The notes under the pieces are model-generated. The model did not search any database. It had not been told where the DNA came from and saw only the letters and a program-made list of their open reading frames with translations. Of a DNA stretch of 64,000 nucleotides, positions 25,601 to 36,206 are shown in pieces. A program made the translations under genes and the position numbers. Position 1 is the stretch's first letter; each line of letters starts with the position of its first letter. The stretch is from Marsupella aquatica (lineage: Eukaryota; Marchantiophyta), in contig OZ316891.1 in NCBI GenBank assembly GCA_973895155.1, positions 12,214,001 to 12,278,000 on the forward strand, in the 5' to 3' direction.

Positions 25601-28551
25601 GCTTCGGTTAGCTGTCTTTCGAAATGTGTCCATTCGAAGACGAGCTGTGGTTGGTCTTCAAATTCTCGTGCGGGTAAGAGTCCTCACTCTGTCTCAGCAC
25701 AATGGGGCCACCCTGAAGATTTAATAGGGTCGTGAAGTACTTCATTTTGCAATACTGGCCAGTGAGTTGTTTTCTCACCCTCAGACCTTTGATTGGTTAT
25801 CGTTGATTTTGTGTGCAGAACTCCTTCTTTCATTTCCAGAGTACGGCAAGGCTCCGAGTCATGCTCACGATCACACTATCCGAGCTTATGTCTGATGTTC
25901 AAGTCACCCATCCAAGTCCAGATGGTAGTCTGGAGGAGAGTGGCGAAGCTAGGCGAATCAGAAAATCATTACAAGAGATGGCTACAGAAGCAATTAGTGC
26001 AGACCTTCTACAAGAATGTTCGCTACCAGAGAATGCTTTGGTGGCTGTGCCGGATGGTGAAAGCGACGATCGGTGGCGGTGGTCAGAATTGCAGGATTTA
26101 TCTTCTACTTTGCTTCGTGCTTTGGATGCTGCTATTGAGCATGCTTTGCTGGTACTTCTCGTCCCAAGTTTGATTGTGAACATTTAGTTATTTTCTCATT
26201 ATATCTTGACTAGCAGCATTTCCTGGTTTCATTGGGGGAATATTGTTTAAGGTGGACTTCTTTCTCCCTAAACTGAACTACGGTAACAATGGCGTGATGG
26301 TGGCATTGTTTTTGTGGAAACTATTTAGTAATTCCTTTTCGACTCAAGGTCACTGATTAAGGACTCGAAACCGTCTCTTTTTCAAATCTGGAAACTGGGA
26401 AATCTCTAGGTTTTTTCTTTTCCGACTTATTCGAATTTGATTTCTTTTCATGCAGAGTCCAACACTGGGGGTCGATAAGTACGCAACTGCAGAAAGTTAC
26501 CATGGTCTAGCTTGGGCATACTCACATGTGCCAGATCTCCATATTATGTGGCTTCTTCATCTTTGTGATGCACATCAAGAGATGCACTCATGGGCAGAGG
26601 CTTCACAATGTGCTGTTGCCGTAGCAGGTGTTATTATGGAGGTATCTATCTTGATGCCTAAATCGTGTCCACCAAATGCACTGAGCAAATCACAAATAGG
26701 TTGGGAATGTCTCGTTATTATGAAAGCTATGAATATGAACCGAATATTGTGTTCGTCTCAAGTGAATTACGAGGGATAGGCTAGGTACTGTATATAGACA
26801 GATGGTTTTTACTTATTGCCAAGTTTACTGCTTGGATCAGATGGATGTTTGTGGCGATCTTTTGGTGTGACTGAATATTCTTCTGTGATCTTAGCCTCTT
26901 CAATGACAATAAAGTTCTTACTCGACAGGCTCTAGTTGGGAGACAAGATGCAGTCTGGAGTAAAGAGCATGTGTCAGCTCTACATAGGATTTGTCCTATG
27001 CTCAGTAGATCCATGATTGGGGAGGCAGCAGCAGCTGAAGTTGAAGGGTATGGAGCTTCAAAGCTCACCGTTGACTCCGCTGTGAAGTATCTCCAGCTGG
27101 CAAATACGCTTTTCGCGAGGGCCGAGCTCTTCCATTTTTGTGCAGGCATCTTGGAGCTCATCATCCCAGTTCACAAAAGTAGAGGTGCATATGGGCAGCT
27201 TGCAAAGTGTCATACGTCTTTGACCAGCATTTATGGATCAATTCTTGAACAGGAGTCGAGACCCATTCCATTCACAGATGCGACATACTATCGTGTTGGT
27301 TTCTATGGAGATCGTTTTGGGAGTCTCAACCGCAAAGAGTACGTCTATAGAGAAGCCAGAGATGTACGCCTTGGAGACATCATGGAAAAACTTGGCCAGG
27401 TTTACGAATCCAAGGTAGGTGGGGATCACACCTTACATATAATACCTGACTCCCGACAAGTGAATGCAGATGAGCTTCAACCTAGAGTTTGCTACCTGCA
27501 AATCACCTCAGTTGATCCTGTAAGGGAGGATGAGGATCTTGAGAGCCGGAGAGAGAGACTGTCTGGTCATGCTTCCAGAAGTATCAGTGCTAGAGTGTTT
27601 GATCGGTTTCTGTATGATACTCCCTTCACAAAAAATGGTAAGACTCAAGGTGGCCTTGAAGATCAATGGAAACGAAGAACGATTCTGCAAACTGAAGGCC
27701 CCTTTCCGGCTTTAGTCAACCGTCTCCTCGTTGTAAAGTCAGAGTCAAGGGAGTTCTCTCCAATTGAAAACGCGATCGGAATGATTGAAACGAGGACAGC
27801 AGCACTACTAAGTGAACTGGATGAACCTCGAAGTCCAGAAGGAGACCAGCTGCCTCGACTTCAAAGCCTTCAACGAATTCTACAAGGGAGCGTGGCTGTG
27901 CAGGTATATCTCCTCGGTTTCTTTTAATGTGATATCTGTTAGAGAGGGGGCCGCAATAAATGTTTCTCTCTAGCTTCTGTGTATTTTGAGGACATGAAAG
28001 ACTCGGGTTCATGGTATCAATATCTCCGCTGGTGGTGTTAGGAAATCTTTTACGTCTGTTTTGGGTGAATATTTCTGGTCAAATGTGCAAGGTTGATAGG
28101 TGATAGAGTGGGCTGGCTTTGAGGGTCCTTGTTTTTATTCGAGGTATATATCTATGGTCGTGGAAGGCTGTATGGAAGATACAAACTGTGCATTCCAGGG
28201 ATTTTACTTTTCTTTCCTGCACCGCCTGCGCTGCTGCCAGCCGCGAGTGTCTGCTGTCAAATCAGACTTGACGTTGTCGGCAATCGTTCCGTGCAGGTCA
28301 ACAGTGGGGTCCTTGGGGTCTGCACAGCATTTTTGTCGGGTGAGCCAGCAACACGATTACGTTCTCAAGAGCTGCAGCAACTCATTGCAGCTCTGCTGGA
28401 GTTCATGGCTGTGTGCAAACGTGCAATTCGTGTACATTCACGGTTAATTGGGGAGGAGGATCAAGATTTTCATTCTCAGCTGGTCAATGGTTTTCAATCC
28501 CTTACTGCTGAGCTTTCACATTATATCCCCGCCATCCTCTCAGAACTATGA
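13641..28551 (+). CDS. SPK1: SPIKE1-type DOCK guanine nucleotide exchange factor
   Basis: Thirty exons join in frame to about 1851 residues (Arabidopsis SPIKE1 is about 1830): 13641-13721, 14252-14414, 14522-14643, 14876-14988, 15176-15231, 15760-15857, 16152-16289, 16702-17010, 17323-17622, 17911-18078, 18353-18544, 18721-18764, 19077-19149, 19280-19441, 19810-19917, 20365-20402, 20808-20952, 21411-21537, 21948-22141, 22303-22433, 22713-22788, 23074-23184, 23730-23912, 24381-24536, 25001-25171, 25326-25673, 25819-26151, 26456-26641, 26929-27903, 28297-28551. The start MADQPANGHRFRRLL and the end LSHYIPAILSEL match both SPIKE1 termini. A DHR-1 (C2-like, lipid-binding) region lies at about residues 460-640 and the catalytic DHR-2 from about 1385 to the end. 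SPIKE1 activates ROP GTPases upstream of WAVE/SCAR-ARP2/3 actin control, at endoplasmic reticulum exit sites and the cell cortex (known for the family). All junctions are GT/AG; no stop or shift is seen. Unusual: six prolines at residues 1059-1064. Confidence 0.95.
17911..19149 (+). other. SPK1: DHR-1 (C2-like) region of SPIKE1, exons 10-13
   Basis: Exons 10 to 13 encode residues 461-619. They carry HCLYVYPLAVSQSRKRNLFI, MELRKDD, VNARTAYYHDEFKVRLP and HHLVFTFFHVDLQMK, the hallmark strings of the DOCK DHR-1 domain, which binds phosphoinositides and positions the exchange factor on membranes. Exon 12 is only 44 bases and splits a Gln codon with exon 13. Confidence 0.85.
26456..28551 (+). other. 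SPK1: Catalytic DHR-2 region of SPIKE1, exons 28-30
   Basis: Residues 1381-1851 form the GTPase exchange domain. Exon 29 (975 bases) holds the core, with TYYRVGFYGDRFG, YVYREARDVRLGDIM, RARVFDRFL-like ISARVFDRFLYDTPFTKNGK and GGLEDQWKRRTILQTEGPFP. Exon 30 adds the C-terminal helices with EPATRLRSQELQQLI. Conservation against SPIKE1 is highest here, and no key segment is missing. Confidence 0.85.
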
Positions 28552-30068
28552 GGGTTAATAGCAAACAATTGATTTAGAGAAAAGCCTAGTCGACATGATT
28601 ATCGTGGATGTCCACGAAGGCTTTTACTGGGCGCTCTGGTGTAAACAGGGCGTCTCTCCTTGGCCACTGTAGACGAAGCTCTGTTCTAGGCCGATTGAGA
28701 AGCTTCATTTTGTAATTATAGGTTGAAGAGGGCTAGATCTGAACTACTCCATCCCTCACTCTCCCCAATGTATTAGTTTGATAGCACATCAGTTCAGCTC
28801 TGGCAGATGATGTCATTGAATTTAATTGATAGAGTTTCTATCACACAGGAGTCTGTTTTTCTTGGCTCCCTTTTAATTCAGGTCACCTATGATAAAGAGT
28901 ACAAGTTTTTCTTCTGGGGATTGGAAGCGGAGTTGGTTCCTTGTCCATTTCTCATAATGTCAGCAAGGAAGGCCAGTACACTAAAGAATCAGGTGTGATG
29001 TTCCACCACGGTGCATAAGAAATTTGTGAATGGAAGCAATATTCCCAGTGAACAAGAGTGCTATGAATTATTACTCCCACCACAATTATGATTGCCACAT
29101 GTGCCCATATTTTGCTAATTGAAACTTGTGGCTGCCAAGGATTGATCAAATTTTAGAAATTTTATTCAAATGTAAGAGTTTGTTATGTCGTAGTTTTACT
29201 TCAAGTTGTCTGGTTACATAAGACAGTACCTTCCAAAATTTCCCCATTAATCTCTGCAGCCACACAATCATCTACACTCTTTGCAGGATGTAGTCATACC
29301 CAGACTAGCAACCTGAGTAATTAGGTGTGCTCTTTACAATATTGCTGGAATTTATTGTGGAAATGACTCTAAATAGAGTGACACTAATAGTGTCTGATAC
29401 AACCACCACCACCCGTCAAAAACTCACACTCCTAGTAAACCCTAAACCCTAAACTAATTCAATGAAAGTCTATTGGGCTCACTGGAAAACTTTCCAACAC
29501 TCACTGGTTGCAAGAATCCAAATGTTAACTGAAAAATGATCAAATTTTAGGGATTGATGCACTAAGAAACACACTGACAGGTGCAAGGATGGGATTCACT
29601 TCACATTCTATGGAAAGTTGCATGTAGAACTCTTCTGCAAAATGAAAGCAAGGGTTCATAGTGAATTTCTGACAGCCAGAAAAATCCCCAATCCCCACCA
29701 GCTCTACCCTAAAATATGAGTGGTGTCACTGTAGGTCTACTGCCATACACTTTGCTGAAAGCACTACAGCTTCTTAGCACTCCACACACAGAGTTAGAGA
29801 GTGATTCTTGGAGGCTCAGGAAGGATCTTGGCATCCCATCAGTTTTGATTTCAGTTCTTTTCAGTACATTCAGTTGATATTACACTTTTAAATTGTACAC
29901 AGGCTGGCACATTCACTATACACAGATCATTCATTGTGCACATGTACTTTTCTGGTGTACCACACATCACACTTATTTCCGCTTGCCTGTTTTTTGGGGT
30001 GATAATTATCAACACTCCATTTGCTGGCCAGTACCCCGGGTCACTAACGTTGTTTCTCTAATAGCTAA
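28552..30068. other. SPIKE1 3' flank and intergenic DNA
   Basis: The 3' untranslated region of SPIKE1 begins at 28552. No gene follows. A telomere-like AAACCCTAAACCCTAAAC motif is at 29437-29454 (listed separately). The open frame at 28807-28998 matches nothing known. Confidence 0.5.
29437..29454. repeat. Interstitial telomere-like motif (AAACCCT)
   Basis: Two and a half copies of the plant telomere heptamer. Such short tracts are common in plant promoters (telo boxes) and at repaired breaks; this one is too short to be a relic telomere. Confidence 0.7.
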
Positions 30069-30323
30069 GGGTGTCTCAAAAGTTAAGAGATGCGGGCCTT
30101 CAGTCGGGCCATGACTTGACTTTGCGGTGCAGGATGCAGACTAAAATGTGCGGTATACCGAGTTGGCGACCAGACCTTTTTGCCAGGGATTTTTTGCACA
30201 CGACCGGCCAACTTGCTACGAGTCCTCTCAAAGTTCACTCCCCCCCCGGCTGTAGTTTCGGCCACAATTTTTTGTGGTCAGTAGCCCGGATCACAAACCA
30301 GAAGTATAAAGATTGAGACACCC
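30069..30323. repeat. 255-bp segment bounded by a 10-bp terminal inverted repeat
   Basis: GGGTGTCTCA at 30069-30078 is the exact reverse complement of TGAGACACCC at 30314-30323, with weaker pairing continuing inward. The size fits a MITE, but I find no convincing target-site duplication on the two sides. A run of eight C (30240-30247) lies inside. Confidence 0.4.
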
Positions 30324-32535
30324 AAACGGGTCCCTTTCATAGCTAGAAGTGCATTTCTGGTCCACTCTCAGGATGCCCCGAAGTGTTGCCAAAGTATGCA
30401 CCAACTCCAGGGCCTTGAGGGTTTTAGGGTTTAGGTTCAGGAGCTAAATTTGCGATTATGATCTTTTACCGTACTCGCTTGATGCATCCAAGTTGTGAGT
30501 GTGACCGTCAGGCCAGCATCTTTCAATTTATTGCGGTGCCTGCGTCTCCACCAACATTCCCAAAGTGCAGCACACCTCCATATCCATTCCTTGGATTTGT
30601 TTCATTTAGCCCAAAACCTGATTGAAACTGGTAGTTCTTCCCACGGTGTCCTTCCGAGCTGCCCCAATGCCAAATCTCGTACTTCAAGCCTCCCTAGCTT
30701 CCGGGACGACAACAACTATTTCTGTTTCAGGCATTCGGGCTATGTGATGTATTGAATTGCTGTAGTTAGCTGGATTTGTTTGTTCTTCTGGTTGTCTGAT
30801 CTCCAATGGATCCGAAAATTTCCTACCTTTGAGTGGACCACAAAGACTGAAAAACTGAGATAATTGGCAAGATTCCTTGTAGAGATTTCGAGTTCATTCT
30901 CCAACATGGGATGTGAGTGTTTTGGAAGGATGTTAATGAGTTAAGTATAATTACAGGAAGCAATTCCGCAACTTGTCTTTCCGTCTACTCCCTCGACTGT
31001 ATTTGTCAAGAGAAACTGCTGTCCGTCGATGCAGTTTCAACTACATAAACGAATTACAATCCTGGCAGCCAGGCAAGAAACACTTTTCTGAGAAAACGAC
31101 AACGCTTTGCCTGATCCATTAAATTTGGTAGGTTCAACGGTAGAAGTAGCTACCAGATATGTTTATGTTGGCCTATCAAATAGATAAGCCAAAGATGTTT
31201 AATCGACAAGAATCTGTAGCCAAGGAAAGTCACCGTGTTGAATGGTGAGGAATCAGGATCCAGTCGAAAGGACTCCTTCACTACAGCGCGGAGTCAAAGT
31301 TCAAGCAACTGTCCTGAAGACAAAAATGATTGAAATAAGGAAGGAAAAGGAAGGCAAAAAATTTGCAGATCCAGATCATTGTATGAAGACCTTAGGGTGT
31401 TAGCGCGAACTGCATATTCAAGATAGTCACCCTTACCCTTAAACAAGTGTTCCAACTCCTTTTTTTTTTTTAACGTCCGTCTTGTCTTAAACAGTTCACC
31501 AACGTAATCCGATGTGCCAACAAGAACCCTTCAAGACATCCAATCCCGACTCAATCGAAAGCTGTTGAGCTGGCCTTCAGCCATGTTCAGTCAGGGGGAT
31601 AAGGCCAACCATACATTTATGTTAGAATACTGAAAGGTGTGTCTTTCTTTCCCTAACAATTGACTTCCCTTTAGTCCTCGATGGATTAAATAATAGATAG
31701 ACCAATATGATCATTACCACGGTCTGCCGAGCATCTGTAACAATACCATGTTTGAAAGATTCACTTGTCTTTGCCATCTCTTTACCTGTCAGTCCGGGAA
31801 CTTATCCAAAAATGTCCGATTAACTGTAGCGTGATATTGTCTACCTACTGGGGAGATTCTACTCTGGATACAACAATGCTAAACAATAATTCCGAGCAAA
31901 AGTTATTTTGCACGGTCCCCTTCCACAATACTCGCATCATCAGATAATCCATTCACACCTCCAAAAAAAACAGAGTCATGCAGTCCTGTCGTACAATTCT
32001 GGGAGTTCGGGATCCCTTTGGATATATTATCAGTTGGATAACAGATCAGCCCGGGCTAGCCTTCAGAACCTCATGGAGTTAGAATGACATCCCCATTCAC
32101 TGGTACCGTCTCTAGGCATGTTGAGATCATTTTGTTGCATAGTTTCTTACTAGGCAACAGCGTATCAACTAAGCTTAAACAAATGTCCTCTGATCGATTT
32201 GGCACGTCAGCAGACCCTGGATAAAATTCTTTCATGATTCCTTCATAAACTTACCTGCCTATTTCAAGTGGGTGATTTTAATTTCGGTCACCTCAGCATG
32301 CCCACACATGATTCAGAGGTATTTCCTGCACTCCCCCAAATCACATCTGTTGCAATAATTTGCTTCTTAGCAAGCTTGCTCAGCTATTAAACCATAAATC
32401 ACGCAATAGCTACTTTGCAAGCAAAGAAGGCATCCCGTTCAAGACCTTTCACCCATGTGATGCGCTGAACCTCCCAACTCTTCAATACGGACAAGGGCAC
32501 TTACCAACACAAATATCAGCTGATAGTAGAGCTGT
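30324..32535. other. Intergenic DNA and probable 3' untranslated region of the PPR gene
   Basis: No gene is recognisable. A poly-T tract lies at about 31459-31470. The right end adjoins the stop of the minus-strand PPR gene, so its 3' untranslated region must be here. I searched it for a spliced E or DYW domain on the minus strand and saw none. Confidence 0.5.
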
Positions 32536-35500
32536 TTAACTGATTTGTTCATGAACAGGGGTGCCATCTGAAAGCGCTTCCAAATCCACACCGTCATTCA
32601 AAACCCCTACAAGGATATTTGAATCAGGCTTTATCCCTTCTTGTTGCATGTGTTGCAAAAGAGCCAGTGCCTTGTGCTGCTGTCCACATTTCAAGTATCC
32701 CGAAATCATGGCATCCCAAGCAACTACATCAGGCTGGGATATGGTTTTAAACACTTCCCGGGCATCGTCCAGGCTCCCACATTTTACATACATGTTGACA
32801 AGACTGCTGGCCACAAAGGGATTCGATTCACACCCACTTTGAATAATCAGTTCGTGGACACGTTTTCCGTCACGAAGACCTTCTACATTGGCACATGCTT
32901 TTAGCATGCCTACAAAAGTGGCAGGACTTGGGTCCAGCCCTTCTTGAAGCATTTGTTGACACAATTCCAGTGCCCTTTCCCCTTGCCCACACTTCAAGTA
33001 TCCAAGAATTATTGCGTTCCATGTAACCTGATTGCGTGTGGGCATCTTGCTGAAGACTCTCCACGCATCCTCTATGCATCCACATTTGCAATACATGTCA
33101 AGGAGACCGCTACCTACAAAAACATCTGACTCAAGACCTTGACGAATGATTTGTGCATGGATATCCCTACCAGTATCCTGCGCTTGTAAACTACTACATG
33201 CCTTCAGCACAGCCACATAAGTGAACTCATTTGGCTCCACCATTTCCTTCTGCATTTGCCAAAATAGTCCCAACGCCCTCCTCCCTTGCCCAAATTTAAC
33301 GTATCCTAAAATCAAAGAACTCCAAGAAATAACGTCACGTGTGCTCAAGCTTTCGAACACATTCCAAGCATCCACCATACTCCCACATTTGGCATACATG
33401 TCCACCAGGCTATTACCCACAATGCTCTCAGACTCGCAACCTGACTCAATTATCAGCTCGTGAATTCGTCTACCTTCCTCCAGGGCCATAACACTGGCAC
33501 AGGCATTCAGCAACCCCACAAAGATGAAAGAATCTGGCTTGATCCCTTCAGCTTGCATTTGTTTCCACAATTCTAATGCTCTTTGACCTAAACCACATTT
33601 CACGTATCCCATGATCATGGCACCACAAGCAACCACATCACGTCGCCCCATCTCATTGAATACTTTCCAAGCATCATTTATGCTCCCACATTTTGAGTAC
33701 ATGTCAATGAGGCTACTACAAATGAAGACATCAGGCTCGGTGTCACTTTGGATGATCGATTCATGAATACGCCTGCCTTCCTCGAGGGCTGCGACGCTAG
33801 CACACGCATTCAACCATGCCACATATGTGAACTTATTTGGTTCCACTCCTTCCTGCTGCATCCTTCGAATTAATTGCAATGCAAAATCTCCTTGACCACA
33901 TTTTGCATACCCCAAAATAATGGACCCCCAGGCAGCAACAGCACGTTTAGGCATGCTGCTGAACACTCCCCAAGCCTCCTCCACACTACCGCATTTGACA
34001 TACATATCAACCAGGGCACTTCCCACAGAGGAGTCAATCTTACAACCACTTTGAATAATCAGGTCATGGACACGTCTGCCCTCATCAAGTGCTGCCAAAC
34101 TCGCACATGCAATTAATGCCGCCACAAAAGTGCTCGAATCTGGCTGAGCCCCTCCCTGTTGCATTTTGGAAAACACTTCCAAACCCTTCTTCCCTTGCCC
34201 ATGCTTTGTATATGCTAAGATTATTGCACTCCAAGAAATCGCATTCTGCGTGGGCATGTCATCAAAGACTCTCCGTGAATCTTCGATGCTCCCACATTTT
34301 GCATACATGTCAATCAAGCTATTTCCTATGAAGACTTCAGCCTCATAACCATATCGAATTATTTCTTCATGGATGCGTCGTCCTTCTTCGATAGCTCCTA
34401 TCCCAGCACAAGCATTCACCAATGCCACAAATGTAACTTGGGTTGGTTTCACCCTGTCGGATTGCATCTGTTGGTATAATTCTAATGCAGTCTCCGGTAC
34501 ACGACATCTAACATATCCCATAATCATGGCATTCCAAGTGACCACAGTTCGTGATGGCATCCTGTCAAACAATGTTCTTGCTTCCTCTATGCTCCCACAT
34601 TTGGCATACATGTCAATGAGGGTACTACCCACAAATACATCAAACTCCAATCCATTTTGAACGATATCTGTATGAATGAGTTTTCCCTCGTCAAGTGCTA
34701 GTACACTGGTACATGCATTAACCGCAGCCAGGAAGACAACAGGATTCGGCTGGACACCTTCCTGTTTCATTCGCTGATACAACTCCAATCCCTTCCGGCC
34801 CTGCCCACATTTCACATACCCCAGAATCATGGTACCCCAGGTGACTGCATCACGGATAGGCATCTTGTTGAAGGCAATCCAAGCATCATCTATACTCCCA
34901 CATTTAGCATACATGTCAAGCAGACTATTACCAATGTACAGGTTGGATTCACAGCCACTATTGATAATTCTTTCATGCACACGCCTTCCTTCTCCAAGTG
35001 CCCCTACATTTGCACAAGCATTCAGCACTGCCACAAAGATGCCGCTATCTGGTTCCATTCCTTCTCGTTGCATTTGCAGATACAGGTCTAACGCTTTTTG
35101 CCCTTGTCCACATTTCACATATCCCTGAATCATAGCATTCCAAGTAACCACATTGCGTGTCGGTAGCTTGTTGAATACTTCCAAAGCGTCCTCTATACTC
35201 CCGCATTTGAAATACATGTCAATCAGACTATTACACACGTAAATATCAGATTCACAGCCACTGTGAATGATCTCCTCATGGATGCGCTTGCCTTCGTCCA
35301 GGGCTGAAGAACTAGCGCATGCACTGAGTATTGCAACATAGGTGAAAGGATTTGGCTCCACTCCTTCCTGTTGCATCTGCTTTGACAGTTCTAATGCCTT
35401 TTGCCCTTGCTTGCACCTCACATACCCCGAGATGAGAGCAGACCACACAACAACGTCCCGTTTGGGCATCTTGTCGAAAACATTCCAAGCATCCTCTACA

Positions 35501-36115
35501 CTCCCGCATTTGGCATACAGACGAACAAGGGCACTTCCAATGAATAAATCAGACTCAAGGCCCGATAGTACAACCTGTAAGTGAACTCGTTTACCGTCTT
35601 CGAGAGCCCTTAAGCCAACACAAGCATTAATGACAGGAACGAAAGTGAACCTGTCTGGCTTCAAATTATGTATTTGCATCTCTTCAAAGAGCTCCAATGC
35701 CTTCTGAAACTGCTTTGCTTTAATACATCTGGTTAGCCTTTTGTTCCACGAAAATACGCTCAACGGTACAGTCCCTGGTACCAATGCCGCCAACTCAGCT
35801 TCCACCCATGCAGGGTTTGAATTGCCATCAACCCACAGTGCTTCTTTGGTCTTCTTATGTAAAAAATCCGGAAAGGTCGACGTTCCCTGCAAGCAGACAT
35901 TAAACGTTCCTTATTCAATTTTATTTAAAGATTCTGCTGACAGATGGCACAGCATCAAGAAAAGAGCCCGATGAAATCATGTAACGAAGTTTGCTCCAGT
36001 ATTCAATGATAGCATTTACCTTCTCTGACCTGTTATCCCACCATTGTGAAGGATCTGAGAAGAACTCCCGCCAAAGGATCTCCACTGGCCTTTTCTGACC
36101 TGCTACGGTGAACAT
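32536..36115 (-). CDS. PDF-motif PLS-class pentatricopeptide repeat protein
   Basis: Two exons on the minus strand: 36115-36020 (ATG, 32 residues) and 35886-32536 (1116 residues plus stop), with a 133-bp GT/AG intron, phase 0. Exon 1 reads ILWREFFSDPSQWWDNRSEK and exon 2 opens GTSTFPDFLHKKTKEALWVD then NPAWV. Together they form one PDF (WWDNR...PDF.HK) motif, known from plant organellar single-stranded DNA-binding (OSB) proteins. From about residue 76 there are eleven units of about 102 residues (P-L-S triplets of 35+36+31), each with GYVKCGQ-like and DMYAKCGSIEDA-like helices. PLS PPR proteins bind organellar RNA, mostly for C-to-U editing. No E or DYW domain is present; the protein stops inside the eleventh unit. 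An organelle address is expected but not obvious, so an upstream exon is possible. Dropping exon 1 would leave no ATG before the array. Confidence 0.85.
36020..36115 (-). other. First coding exon of the PPR gene, N-terminal half of the PDF motif
   Basis: The exon starts at the first in-frame ATG after an upstream TAG and ends TCAGAGAAG before GTAAAT. It encodes MFTVAGQKRPVEILWREFF and the WWDNR core. The reading frame is open for about 14 codons upstream of the ATG with a possible acceptor, so a longer N-terminus with a transit peptide from a further exon cannot be excluded. Confidence 0.7.
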
Positions 36116-36190
36116 CGCACAAATCAAAATGTTCTGGATGATCTCAGGTAACGCTGGTAAAGAGACATATGACCCCTACGCGGTGAGCCT

Positions 36191-36206
36191 AAACCCTAAA
36201 CCCTAG
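36191..36206 (-). promoter_or_regulatory. Telo-box motif just upstream of the PPR start
   Basis: Two tandem AAACCCTA units lie about 75 bases upstream of the PPR start codon. Telo boxes (AAACCCTAA) are known in promoters of plant genes for translation and organelle biogenesis. The role here is inferred from position only. Confidence 0.4.

Noticed and set aside
27417-27440. An intron donor inside SPIKE1 exon 29 (AAGGTAGGTGGGG)
   Set aside because: The sequence looks like a donor, but reading through keeps the conserved HIIPDSRQV segment in frame, so it is exonic.
29437-29454. Relic telomere or chromosome fusion point
   Set aside because: Fewer than three heptamers; similarly short tracts occur at 30423-30433 and 36191-36206.
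32561-35584. Many plus-strand open frames opposite the PPR gene
   Set aside because: They recur with the PPR repeat period and are complementary shadows of the PLS units.
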